Shown: one piece after another, positions 20,921 through 29,873 of the stretch
Numbering within the stretch: position 1 is the stretch's first letter
How the letters are laid out: each line of letters opens with the position of its first letter
From: Orrella marina
Lineage (GTDB): Bacteria; Pseudomonadota; Gammaproteobacteria; Burkholderiales; Burkholderiaceae_B
Assembly: GCF_003058465.1 (NCBI RefSeq)
Contig: NZ_CP028901.1
Location: forward strand, 1,364,001 to 1,428,000
Direction: 5' to 3'
Length of the DNA stretch: 64,000 nucleotides
Made by a program: the position numbers and the translations under genes
Notes under the pieces: model-generated
What the model saw: only the letters and a program-made list of their open reading frames with translations
Database searches by the model: none
Told to the model about the DNA's origin: nothing

Positions 20921-21331
20921 ATGCATATCCGACGCCGCCATTTTGATGAGCCACCCGAGATCAACCTCATCCCGTTGATTGACGTATTGCTGGTCATCAT
21001 CATCTTTCTGGCTGTCTCGACCACGTTTTCGGTCGAACGCAGCATCGAAGTCAGTCTGCCGCAAGCACAGACACAAGGCGATCTGCCTGAGTCGCTGGAA
21101 CTGACCATCACAACTGATGGCCAGTTTGCCCTGCAAGGCCGTCTGCTGGCAGACAACAGCCAGCAGACGCTGATTGCATCGTTGCGCAGCACTCCGGACA
21201 TTACCGAACAGACGATCCTGATTATCCGGGCAGATGCCAGCGCGACTCACCAGAGCGTGGTCAATGCAATGCAGGCCGCGCGTGCCGCGGGGCTTGGCAA
21301 GATCAGCTTTGCCGCGCGCACGCCTGACTGA
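20921..21331 (+). CDS. exbD: ExbD/TolR biopolymer transport protein
   Basis: Partner of ExbB: single-pass inner-membrane protein of 136 residues with a periplasmic domain. The N-terminus HIRRRHFDEPPEINLIPLID carries the conserved membrane-embedded Asp in LIDVLLVIIIFLAVS (about residue 21). The C-terminal domain ends ARAAGLGKISFAART, typical of ExbD. It lies 11 bases after exbB and 4 bases before lpxK, so the three probably form one transcript. Confidence 0.94.
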   Translation: MHIRRRHFDEPPEINLIPLIDVLLVIIIFLAVSTTFSVERSIEVSLPQAQTQGDLPESLELTITTDGQFALQGRLLADNSQQTLIASLRSTPDITEQTILIIRADASATHQSVVNAMQAARAAGLGKISFAARTPD

Positions 21332-21335
21332 CGCC

Positions 21336-22526
21336 ATGTCTGGCGCATGGATCATGTCTCAGTGGCAAAAGCGTGGCTTGTTCGCCTGGCTGATGTTTCC
21401 GTTGAGCCTTGTATACCGGATCGCAGGAGCTGCCCGACGAAAGCTCTACTCCAGCCGACTGAAGCGTGCATTCAAGGCGCGGGTACCGGTGATTGTCGTG
21501 GGCAATATCTACGTGGGTGGCACAGGCAAGACACCGGTGATTCTGAGCCTGCTGGCAGCACTCACGGCCAGGGGGTGGCGTCCGGGTCTTGTGAGCCGCG
21601 GATACGGTTCGAGATCGAAGCGACGCCCTTTGTGTGGTCAGGGAACAATCGATGCTGCCGAGTTTGGCGACGAGCCAGCGATGATCAGCATGCTGACGGG
21701 GATTTCAGTATCCGTGTTCCCGGATCGTGCGCTTGCTGTTGAGGCCTTACTCGACTTCGATCCGGCCATCAACGTCATTCTGAGTGACGATGGCCTGCAA
21801 CACTGGGCACTCGCGAGAGACATTGAGATCCTGGTGCAAGATGAACGGGGCTGCGGCAATGGGCTGACCCTTCCCGCCGGCCCGTTACGTGAACCACCTG
21901 CTCGCATGCTGGAAGTGGACGCAGTCCTGACTCGTCAGCCTCATGACAAGCTGAGCCAGCGTCAAAGCGGCCTGCTGGACGAATCGACGAACTCCCGAGA
22001 AGCCTGCCCCGGCAACGATCGATCCTCGCATCCAGTCGTTCATGCAAGGTTTGCGGTAGTGGTAGATCGTTTCAGACACCTGGCAACAGGACGTGAGCTT
22101 TCACCCGAGCAATGGGTGGCAGAGGCTGGATCTAAAGCCGGTGGCATACTGGCCATTGCCGGGATCGGCGTACCTGAACGGTTCTTTGCCAATCTGCGAT
22201 CGCTGGGAGTCAATCCTGACCGAACACTTGCACTGCCCGATCATGGTGACATTGACAAAGCCTGGCTGGCCAGACAGGCCGAAGGCACTATACTGATGAC
22301 CGAAAAAGATGCAGTAAAACTGGTTACGCGCAGGGCAGCAATTGAAGCAACAACGGCGATGCAAGCCGCAGGACCTCAAACAGACAGCGTGCACGACCGG
22401 ATCTGGGTTGCAACGGCTCGTACCGCCTGGTGTGACGACTCGTTTTTTGACTGGGTCGAGACCCGGTTGCAAACAGTGTCACACGAGAGGTTGAAGCGCG
22501 ATGGTCAGTTGTCGCAGAAGCGTTAA
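21336..22526 (+). CDS. lpxK: tetraacyldisaccharide 4'-kinase
   Basis: Phosphorylates the 4' position of the lipid A disaccharide at the inner membrane. It has 396 residues from the ATG at 21336, five bases after the exbD stop; a second ATG six codons on is also possible. Walker A is in NIYVGGTGKTPVI, and DDGLQHW and TEKDAVKL are family signatures. A membrane-associated hydrophobic N-terminus (GLFAWLMFPLSLVYRI) is present. The segment around residues 210-230 is loosely conserved and longer than in Escherichia coli, making the protein somewhat larger than the roughly 330-residue enterobacterial form. Confidence 0.94.
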   Translation: MSGAWIMSQWQKRGLFAWLMFPLSLVYRIAGAARRKLYSSRLKRAFKARVPVIVVGNIYVGGTGKTPVILSLLAALTARGWRPGLVSRGYGSRSKRRPLCGQGTIDAAEFGDEPAMISMLTGISVSVFPDRALAVEALLDFDPAINVILSDDGLQHWALARDIEILVQDERGCGNGLTLPAGPLREPPARMLEVDAVLTRQPHDKLSQRQSGLLDESTNSREACPGNDRSSHPVVHARFAVVVDRFRHLATGRELSPEQWVAEAGSKAGGILAIAGIGVPERFFANLRSLGVNPDRTLALPDHGDIDKAWLARQAEGTILMTEKDAVKLVTRRAAIEATTAMQAAGPQTDSVHDRIWVATARTAWCDDSFFDWVETRLQTVSHERLKRDGQLSQKR

Positions 22527-22566
22527 CCCTGATTACCGTGTCTCCTCTTGCAGTCTAGTGAAAAGC

Positions 22567-22654
22567 AGGATGAATCTGGCAGCCAGGTTCGCGGGACGGG
22601 AGTATGGCGCGACTGGTCGCGAAACCTGACGTGAACCCGACTGCCACGCATCCT
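22567..22654. repeat. extended imperfect hairpin between lpxK and Trm112
   Basis: Within the 324-base gap, AGGATG (22567) pairs with CATCCT (22649), TGGCAG (22577) with CTGCCA (22641), and GGTTCGCG (22586) with CGCGAAACC (22618, one bulged A). The three nested stems form an 88-nt structure. A smaller hairpin (TCTGAAC/GTTCAGA) follows, and a T8 run lies at 22831-22838 just before the next gene. The rest of the gap shows no gene. Confidence 0.5.
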
Positions 22655-22850
22655 GATGCTCCAGCCGCAAAGGTAGAGGCACTACTGCCTCAAAGGCTAA
22701 AGGGCCAAGTGAAGGCGTGAATCTGAACGCGTGAATCCAGGGTTCAGATGCAGCGACAACCCTGAGAAAAAGGTGGGTTTGCCAGGGCTTGCCCGAAAAC
22801 ACTGCCTGCCAGATTGACGGCAACTTATTGTTTTTTTTACAGGATTTTCC

Positions 22851-23036
22851 ATGGATCACAAATTGCTCGATATTCTGGTCTGCCCGATCTGTAAAGGGCG
22901 ACTGCAGATGAGCCCCCAGCGCGATTCGCTTATCTGCCGCGCTGACAGGCTCGCATTCCCGATCGAAGACGGTATTCCAGTGATGCTTGAATCCAAAGCA
23001 AAGCCGATCGAGGGCGAACTGGGCAAGGCACCCTGA
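22851..23036 (+). CDS. Trm112/YcaR-family small zinc-ribbon protein
   Basis: Small protein of 61 residues of the Trm112/YcaR family. Its N-terminal ribbon has CPICKG, with a later Cys ([10 protein letters not shown]), and the typical end is [11 protein letters not shown]. The bacterial role is not well established; eukaryotic Trm112 activates methyltransferases. It sits between lpxK and kdsB, its usual neighbours in proteobacteria, and its TGA overlaps the kdsB ATG by one base. AGGA lies just upstream of the ATG, after an unusual T8 run. Confidence 0.93.
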   Translation: MDHKLLDILVCPICKGRLQMSPQRDSLICRADRLAFPIEDGIPVMLESKAKPIEGELGKAP

Positions 23037-23815
23037 TGAGCGCGCTCGGTGTAAACCAGCCATTTCATGTCATCATCCCGGCCCGCTGGCAGTCGAGCCG
23101 GTTGCCTGGCAAGATGCTGGCCGACATCGGCGGCCTGCCCATGGTCGTGCGAACCGCTTTGCAGGCCAGAAAATCGTCTGCCCGCAGCGTGACGATTGCA
23201 GCCGATGATGCCCGCATCATCGGCAAAGCGCTCGAGCACGGCATTGATGCCGTTCTGACGCGTTCCGATCATCCGAGCGGCACAGACCGTCTCGCCGAAG
23301 CCGCCGAACTTCTGGGATTGCGTGAGGATGCCCACATCATCAATGTCCAGGGCGATGAGCCTATGATCAACCCGGCGATCATTGACGAGGTTGCCCATGC
23401 ACTGGCCCAGGATACCGAGGCGTCCATAGCGACCTGTGCGAGCCGGCTCTCGGACGAGAGTGCACTGAGCAACCCAAATGTCGTCAAAGTTGTGCGAGAC
23501 TTGCGAGCACGGGCGTTGTATTTTTCCAGATCGGCAATTCCTCACGTGCGTGGCGACGTCCAGACAGATGTATCAAGAACCCCCTATTTGCACCACATCG
23601 GCATCTATGGATATCGCTCAAACTTTCTTGAAGCCTTCCCGCAACTGACGCCTGGCTTACTGGAAAGCCTGGAAATGCTCGAACAGTTGCGTGCGCTCGA
23701 ACATGGCTTCAAAATCCATGTCTGTGTTACGGATAATTCAAGCTTCGGAGGGGTCGATACACCCGATGATCTTGAGCGTGTCAGGCGCATGTTCAGTCCA
23801 CAGCCATCAGCGTAG
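23036..23815 (+). CDS. kdsB: 3-deoxy-manno-octulosonate cytidylyltransferase
   Basis: CMP-KDO synthetase: activates KDO for attachment to lipid A. It has 259 residues. The nucleotide-binding N-terminus is HVIIPARWQSSRLPGKML, followed by HPSGTDRLAEAA, INVQGDEPMI and YLHHIGIYGYR; GGVDTPDDLERVR near the C-terminus is typical. The ATG overlaps the Trm112 stop (TGATG), implying coupled translation. Together with lpxK it marks this stretch as an LPS-precursor unit. Confidence 0.96.
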   Translation: MSALGVNQPFHVIIPARWQSSRLPGKMLADIGGLPMVVRTALQARKSSARSVTIAADDARIIGKALEHGIDAVLTRSDHPSGTDRLAEAAELLGLREDAHIINVQGDEPMINPAIIDEVAHALAQDTEASIATCASRLSDESALSNPNVVKVVRDLRARALYFSRSAIPHVRGDVQTDVSRTPYLHHIGIYGYRSNFLEAFPQLTPGLLESLEMLEQLRALEHGFKIHVCVTDNSSFGGVDTPDDLERVRRMFSPQPSA

Positions 23816-23865
23816 CGCCGGATGTAAAGAAATTTGAGACCTGAACAGTTTTCATCTAGCGATGA

Positions 23866-24570
<705 letters not shown>

Positions 24571-24647
24571 CCCACCACCCACATGCGGCAGAACGATTGC
24601 GACACCCGCCTTCTGCCCGGATTCACTTTGTGAAAGGACAAAACACT

Positions 24648-25406
24648 ATGCAGATTGCAGACAAGGTATTTATCGTGACAGGCGCGGCATCCGGACTGGG
24701 CGCAGGCACGGTACGCATGCTGACAGAGAATGGTGCCAAGGTACTGATGGCTGACCTTCAGGATGAGGCCGGCCAGCAACTGGCCAGGGAACTCGGTCAG
24801 ACATACGTGCACTGCGATGTCACACAGGAAGCCGATGCAATGGCAACTGTCGAGGCTGCCAAGGCCCTGGGGCCTGTTTTTGGGCTAATCAACTGCGCCG
24901 GGATTGCACCGGCCGCCAAAACAGTCGGCAAGCATGGCGCACACGCCCTTGACCTGTTCCAGAAAGTGATTTCGGTCAATACGATTGGATCGTTCAACAT
25001 GATCCGTCTGGCGGCTCAGGCCATGCAGACCAACGAACCACTCGAAACAGGCGAGCGCGGAGTGCTGATCAACACTGCATCGGTAGCTGCCTACGACGGC
25101 CAGATTGGTCAGGCGGCCTACGCCGCCTCCAAGGCGGCTGTCGTCGGCATGACGCTGCCAGTTGCTCGCGATCTCGCTCCGCAGGGCATTCGCTGCGTGA
25201 CAATCGCCCCGGGTATTTTCGGGACACCTATGATCTTTGGCATGCCCCAGAACGTACAGGACTCACTCGCGGCCAGCATTCCCTTCCCGTCGCGTCTGGG
25301 TCGTCCTGAGGACTACGCCAAACTGGTGCACCAGATCATTACCAACGATATGCTCAACGGTGAAACGATCCGCCTTGACGGCGCGATCCGCATGCCTCCC
25401 AGATGA
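24648..25406 (+). CDS. short-chain dehydrogenase, 3-hydroxyacyl-CoA dehydrogenase type
   Basis: NAD-dependent SDR of 252 residues from the ATG at 24648 (AAGGA upstream). The cofactor motif is TGAASGLGAG (11-20), with NCAGIAPA and the catalytic YAASK following GVLINTASVAAYDGQIGQAA. The sequence resembles the type II 3-hydroxyacyl-CoA dehydrogenases (HSD17B10-like), which act in fatty acid and branched-chain amino acid oxidation. Its stop overlaps the murJ ATG by 4 bases (ATGA), though the two functions are unrelated as far as I can tell. Confidence 0.9.
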   Translation: MQIADKVFIVTGAASGLGAGTVRMLTENGAKVLMADLQDEAGQQLARELGQTYVHCDVTQEADAMATVEAAKALGPVFGLINCAGIAPAAKTVGKHGAHALDLFQKVISVNTIGSFNMIRLAAQAMQTNEPLETGERGVLINTASVAAYDGQIGQAAYAASKAAVVGMTLPVARDLAPQGIRCVTIAPGIFGTPMIFGMPQNVQDSLAASIPFPSRLGRPEDYAKLVHQIITNDMLNGETIRLDGAIRMPPR

Positions 25407-26986
25407 GCCTGTTGCGCGCGGCTGCGACTGTCAGCAGCCTGACCCTGCTTTCTCGGATCACGGGCCTGGCGCGCGACATCATCATTGCCCGTCTTTTTGG
25501 CGCCAGTGCACTGACTGATGCTTTCTGGGTTGCCTTTCGCATACCCAACCTCATGCGTCGGTTATTCGCGGAAGGCGCGTTCTCTCAGGCTTTCATTCCG
25601 ATCCTGGGTGAAGTCAAGGAGACCAGTCAGAACCAGGAGTCTGTGCGCGTCTTTATTGACCGGGTCGCCCTGGTCCTGCTTCTGACGCTGACCGCCGTTA
25701 CAGTGCTCGGTATCGTGGGTGCACCAGCGGTCGTACTGTTCATGGCAAGCGGCATGGCAGGAGAAGACCGTCTGCAGGCGTATGAGTCGGCGGTCTGGAT
25801 GACGCGGCTGATGTTTCCCTACATCATCTGCATGTCACTTGTCGCTTTTGCATCGGGCGTCCTCAACACGTACAAGCGGTTTGCCATTCCCGCACTCACC
25901 CCTGTTTTGCTGAATCTCAGCATGATCGGTGGCAGCCTGTTGCTACAGGAACACTTTGCCCAGCCCATTTATGCGCTGGCTGCCGGGGTAATGATCGGAG
26001 GCATTGCCCAACTCGCGGCACAATGGTTCGCACTATGGCGTCTGCGCCTGCGACCTCGCCTGATGACACCCGCTGGTGCAGCTTTTAAAGACTCCACCGT
26101 GAGACGCGTCATTCGCCAGATGGCCCCTGCAACCCTTGGCGTGTCCGTCGCCCAGATTTCTCTGCTCATCAACACCAACATCGCGACCTGGCTCACCCCG
26201 GGTAGCGTGACCTGGCTTTCATTTGCCGATCGCCTCATGGAGTTCCCGACGGCACTAATCGGGGTCGCTCTTGGTACTGTGCTGCTGCCCACACTGTCCA
26301 AAGCGAATGCGAACAAGCAAAATGAACATTACAGTGATCTGCTCGACTGGGGGATGCGCCTTGTACTGTTGCTCGGGCTTCCTGCCGCCTTGTGCATGGT
26401 GATGCTTGCAGACGCCATGGTAGCCACCCTGTTTCAATACGGTGCATTTGATGCACGTGATGTGGCGCAAACGCAGACGGCTGTCATGGCTTATTCAGCC
26501 GGACTGATCGGACTGTTGATGGTCAAGATTCTTGCACCAGGCTTTTATGGAAGACAGGACATCCGCACACCAGTCAAGATTGCGATCGGCGTACTCATAG
26601 GCACACAACTGCTCAACGTTGTGCTGGTTCCCCTGCTTGATCATGCCGGGCTGGCACTGGCTATCGGGCTCGGGGCCTGCATCAATGCATCAGCGCTCTA
26701 CATCGGACTCAGAAAGCGTGGAATATACCGTCCAGCAACAGGCTGGCTGCTATTTCTTGCCCGACAAGTGATCGCCCTGCTAGTCATGGCCGGTTGTCTT
26801 CACTGGCTCGGCAACCAGGTGAACTGGACTGATGGGAGCCTGTCTGTGCTCGGGCGGGCTGCATGGCTAGGACTGACACTCAGTGCAGGCGGGGTCGGAT
26901 ATCTGGCCACTCTGATGATTCTGGGCGTTCGTCCAGGGGATTTCATGCGAAGACCTGCGCCCGTGACCAGCACAACGGTCCAATGA
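25403..26986 (+). CDS. murJ: lipid II flippase MurJ
   Basis: MOP-superfamily flippase that moves lipid II across the inner membrane for peptidoglycan assembly. It has 527 residues with about 14 hydrophobic segments. The N-terminus TLLSRITGLARDIIIARLFG and the block AFWVAFRIPNLMRRLFAEGAF (first 20 residues of it being diagnostic) are family hallmarks. Conserved arginines are present in these stretches. It overlaps the SDR gene by 4 bases and is followed by rpsT, the usual order in Burkholderiales. Confidence 0.95.
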   Translation: MSLLRAAATVSSLTLLSRITGLARDIIIARLFGASALTDAFWVAFRIPNLMRRLFAEGAFSQAFIPILGEVKETSQNQESVRVFIDRVALVLLLTLTAVTVLGIVGAPAVVLFMASGMAGEDRLQAYESAVWMTRLMFPYIICMSLVAFASGVLNTYKRFAIPALTPVLLNLSMIGGSLLLQEHFAQPIYALAAGVMIGGIAQLAAQWFALWRLRLRPRLMTPAGAAFKDSTVRRVIRQMAPATLGVSVAQISLLINTNIATWLTPGSVTWLSFADRLMEFPTALIGVALGTVLLPTLSKANANKQNEHYSDLLDWGMRLVLLLGLPAALCMVMLADAMVATLFQYGAFDARDVAQTQTAVMAYSAGLIGLLMVKILAPGFYGRQDIRTPVKIAIGVLIGTQLLNVVLVPLLDHAGLALAIGLGACINASALYIGLRKRGIYRPATGWLLFLARQVIALLVMAGCLHWLGNQVNWTDGSLSVLGRAAWLGLTLSAGGVGYLATLMILGVRPGDFMRRPAPVTSTTVQ

Positions 26987-27331
26987 CACCCAGAACGGTT
27001 TGACCAGGCTCGAACAGTGTCTGACGAGTCCGGTCAAACAACACCAGCAAACTCGCCAACCTATAGATCATGATAGCCAAACTCAAGCCTATCATGTTAG
27101 AATGCGCGATTATCCAGATTTCAGGAATGGATGCTCGCACCGGGAAATTCTGGGCCGCCGGACAGGGTCCGGTTAAAAGGGCTTCACTCACCCGGTCCAG
27201 ATGACGACGCGCAGCATGCCAGACAACATCGGGACAAGTCGGCAGAATCTGCTTTTATGATTTGACTTTCGACGTGTCATAAAATTTTTAATCGATCCTT
27301 TTCAAGATCTATCAGGTAACAAGAAACTACT
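26987..27331 (+). promoter_or_regulatory. intergenic region upstream of rpsT with an inverted repeat
   Basis: No gene is apparent in these 345 bases. CATGATAG (27069-27076) and CTATCATG (27089-27096) form an 8-bp inverted repeat with a 12-base spacer. It directly abuts TTAGAATGCGCG, which looks like a -10 region with a GC-rich discriminator as found in ribosomal and stable-RNA promoters. A TTGACT is present near 27264, but no well-spaced -10 follows. The rpsT promoter is probably here. Confidence 0.4.
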
Positions 27332-27595
27332 ATGGCTAATACCGCACAAGCACGCAAGCGCGCCCGTCAATCCGTTGCTCGCAACAAGCACAACTCCAGC
27401 CTGCGCTCCATGCTTCGCACATCCATCAAGCGTACGCGTGCTGCGATCGCCGCTGGTGACAAGGCTGCTGCAGCGGAAGCCTTCCAGAAGACCACCAGCG
27501 TGATTGACCGGATCGCTGACAAGAAGATCATTCACAAGAACAAGGCAGCTCGCCACAAGAGCCGTCTGGCTGCTGCAGTGAAGGCACTGGCCTGA
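27332..27595 (+). CDS. rpsT: 30S ribosomal protein S20
   Basis: Small-subunit primary binding protein for 16S rRNA, 87 residues. The sequence is highly basic and Ala-rich: [20 protein letters not shown] at the N-terminus and [19 protein letters not shown] at the C-terminus, as in all S20 proteins. It is transcribed on its own, with a hairpin and T-run following. In E. coli S20 represses its own translation; nothing in this leader shows that directly. Confidence 0.98.
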   Translation: MANTAQARKRARQSVARNKHNSSLRSMLRTSIKRTRAAIAAGDKAAAAEAFQKTTSVIDRIADKKIIHKNKAARHKSRLAAAVKALA

Positions 27596-27648
27596 CTGTC
27601 TGAATCATCTTCAGAAGTTCGGCTTCTGGTAGTACCGTAATAAGGTAG

Positions 27649-27674
27649 GCGCAAAAAATTGCGTCTGCTTTTTT
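27649..27674 (+). terminator. probable terminator of rpsT
   Basis: GCGCAA and TTGCGT (27651-27664) can pair around AAAA, and a T6 run follows eight bases later. A separate CAGAAG/CTTCTG hairpin lies at about 27612-27628. The structure is not ideal because the T-run is offset from the stem. Confidence 0.5.
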
Positions 27675-28249
27675 GCGTTCTTAGCTTCAGAATACGCTTC
27701 ATTTTTACGGCTGGCTTCCCGTTTCAAGGCTGGTTTCCTTCAGCTCCACCTTTCATCTACTGTCTTCACAGATCATCGACTGTGCACGGGCGGTACGACA
27801 TTGCTCGGCATAACTGTCACCAGCGGTGCATCATTTGAAGCCTCTTTTAGGGCCAGCCCCGCGTGTTCAGGCATCGATCCGAACACCTACGCAACCCGTC
27901 AAGACATCGCAAATCCTCTTTGCACGCACATCAACCGGGGAACCTCACTCCCTTTCAAAAATCTGTTTCCACAAGCACCCGAGCGCGATCTGGACCCTGT
28001 TCCATCCCACACTCACACAAGCCATCGTCCGGGCCTTTCCAAATGCCCATCTCGTTCACATCGGTTGCACTCACAACCACTCCCAGATAAAAATCCCGCT
28101 CGCGATCACCAAGCGGAAATAATGAGTGTGTCTGGCTGTTGCCCACTGGTCGTCCTGAATGCTAAGTTTGCCAATCCATGGCGAACTCTCGTTCCTGTTC
28201 ATCGAACACTAGCCGTCCGTACCAACAATAACGCAAGGATAGTTACAAC
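27675..28249. other. intergenic stretch without a recognisable gene
   Basis: These 575 bases are C- and A-rich with overlapping open frames on both strands. None resembles a known family, and none has a good ribosome-binding site. I see no repeats or RNA gene. It may hold decayed coding sequence. Confidence 0.4.
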
Positions 28250-29206
28250 ATGACCCGACCACGCATTCTTCAGATCGGCTCTCTCGCAGGCTCCCCTGGT
28301 GCTGACACACGCATGCGCGAGCAGTATGAGGTCATTGAACTCTGGAAAGCAGGTGACCGACAGGCGTGCCTGCAAAGTGCAGCCGACGTCGAGGTGATCG
28401 TTACGACTGCCGGCCACGGCTGCAAAAGAGAAGTCATAGAAAGCCTGCCAAATCTGAAAGTCATCTGCAGCTGGGGGGTCGGATACGACTCCATCGACCT
28501 GGAAGCCGCACGCGAGAAAGGCGTACTGCTCACCAACACGCCGGACGTTCTGAATGACTGCGTTGCGGACGAGGCGTGGGGGTTACTGATCGCCTGTGCC
28601 AGAGGTATCGCCCACGCTGATCGTCATGTACGCGCCAACAACTGGGAGGGCAAGCGTGGTCCACTTCCCCTTGGAACACGGGTATCCGGCAAGAAGCTCG
28701 GCATTGTCGGACTCGGGCGCATTGGACTGGCTATTGCCAAACGAGGAACCGGGTTTGACATGAACATCCGGTACCACAACCGCACCCCCAGAAATGACGT
28801 CACCTACCAGTACATGAACAGCCTGGAGGAGCTTGCCAGCTGGTCCGACTTTCTGATCATTGCCACCGTCGGTGGAAGCGGCACGCAAGCGCTAATCGAC
28901 CGGAGTGTGCTGAAGGCACTCGGACCAAACGGCATTGTGGTTAACATTGCCAGAGGGTCAGTCATCGATGAGACGGCCATGGTGGAGCTACTTGCATCAG
29001 GCGAACTTGGAGGTGCCGGACTTGATGTCTTCGATAAAGAACCCAGGGTACCAGACGAACTCAAGAAAATGGACCAGGTAGTGCTGATGCCTCATGTGGC
29101 GAGTGCAACAACCGAAACCCGAAAGGCAATGACGGATCTCGTTCTGGCCAATGTCGAGGCCTACTTTTCTGGCAAACCACTTTTGACGCCGGTCAGCAAC
29201 TCCTGA
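28250..29206 (+). CDS. D-isomer-specific 2-hydroxyacid dehydrogenase
   Basis: NAD(P)-dependent dehydrogenase of 318 residues, most like the glyoxylate/hydroxypyruvate reductase group. The cofactor motif is GIVGLGRIGLAIAKRG, and the catalytic triad is seen as Arg in NIARGSVID, Glu in FDKEPRVP and His in LMPHVASAT. The N-terminal substrate domain has WGVGYDSIDLEAA. Its last 46 bases overlap, on the opposite strand, the 3' end of the DUF3579 gene. The substrate cannot be fixed from sequence. Confidence 0.92.
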   Translation: MTRPRILQIGSLAGSPGADTRMREQYEVIELWKAGDRQACLQSAADVEVIVTTAGHGCKREVIESLPNLKVICSWGVGYDSIDLEAAREKGVLLTNTPDVLNDCVADEAWGLLIACARGIAHADRHVRANNWEGKRGPLPLGTRVSGKKLGIVGLGRIGLAIAKRGTGFDMNIRYHNRTPRNDVTYQYMNSLEELASWSDFLIIATVGGSGTQALIDRSVLKALGPNGIVVNIARGSVIDETAMVELLASGELGGAGLDVFDKEPRVPDELKKMDQVVLMPHVASATTETRKAMTDLVLANVEAYFSGKPLLTPVSNS

Positions 29207-29490
29207 CCACCTGCTGCGGTTTCGAGTTGATTATCCAGCGCAAAATCGTGGACGAACTTCCACGCCAGCGGTTCGATATCGCGAAGCCGCCCGTCAACCA
29301 CTACGCACCGTATTCCGTCGATACTTCGGGGAACCGCGTAGGGTGAATAGGAAATGTGGCTTGCACCCGCGCCCGCAGGACGATAAGGAGCAAGCACGCC
29401 GGCCAGTCTTTCAGCCCAGTCACTGGGTCGAAACCGCTGACCGCTCAATGTCTTGCCGTATATGACGAAGTACTGCTGCTTATTGCTCAT
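29161..29490 (-). CDS. DUF3579 protein
   Basis: Conserved protein of 109 residues of the DUF3579 family, found mainly in betaproteobacteria, with unknown function. I chose the ATG at 29490 because SNKQQYFVIYGKTLSGQRFR is the usual family N-terminus; open frame continues to 29613 without conservation. SDWAERLAGVLAPYRP and the C-terminal WKFVHDFALDNQLE are visible. In relatives this gene sits beside the arginine genes, as here, where argD begins 383 bases away on the other strand. Its 3' end overlaps the dehydrogenase gene by 46 bases. Confidence 0.88.
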   Translation of the reverse strand: MSNKQQYFVIYGKTLSGQRFRPSDWAERLAGVLAPYRPAGAGASHISYSPYAVPRSIDGIRCVVVDGRLRDIEPLAWKFVHDFALDNQLETAAGGQELLTGVKSGLPEK

Positions 29491-29873
29491 TGGCAGGGAC
29501 TCTGGTAGCTGAACCGTATGCAGCCAGCTCGAGTGGCTGCAGCGCAACTGATTCACGCGGTGTCGCTGGAATTGTATATGATTGATACTTTCTCTTGACC
29601 TTGCACTCGGCAATCGGTGAAGTTTGATAGGGACTCATCGATCAGGGCCGGCGAACCGGCAGATTAGGCATTGACTGTGTCGCCACGCCTGTGAATGCCC
29701 TGTGTTCAGGCTATCCGCCCTGTGGACAATGACGGCGTCGCAGGAAGTATCTGACCCGCTTGAGTCGGGCAACCAGATATCTGGATGCATCGATTCTGCC
29801 TCGGCATCTGGCTTGTTCTGTGCCCTGGTTTCTGATTTTGTTACTGGTTTCTATTCGACAGGATTTCACTCAT
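29491..29873. other. divergent intergenic region between DUF3579 and argD
   Basis: This region must carry the promoters of both genes. It contains GCCGG-CGAA-CCGGC (near 29650) as a small stem-loop and an AT-rich GAATTGTATATGATTGATAC segment near 29571-29590. I could not identify a convincing ArgR box or a promoter with good spacing. Confidence 0.4.

Noticed and set aside
27801..28253. Open frame of about 150 codons between rpsT and the dehydrogenase gene
   Set aside because: No recognisable motifs, no ribosome-binding site, and competing frames on both strands; I left the region as unassigned.
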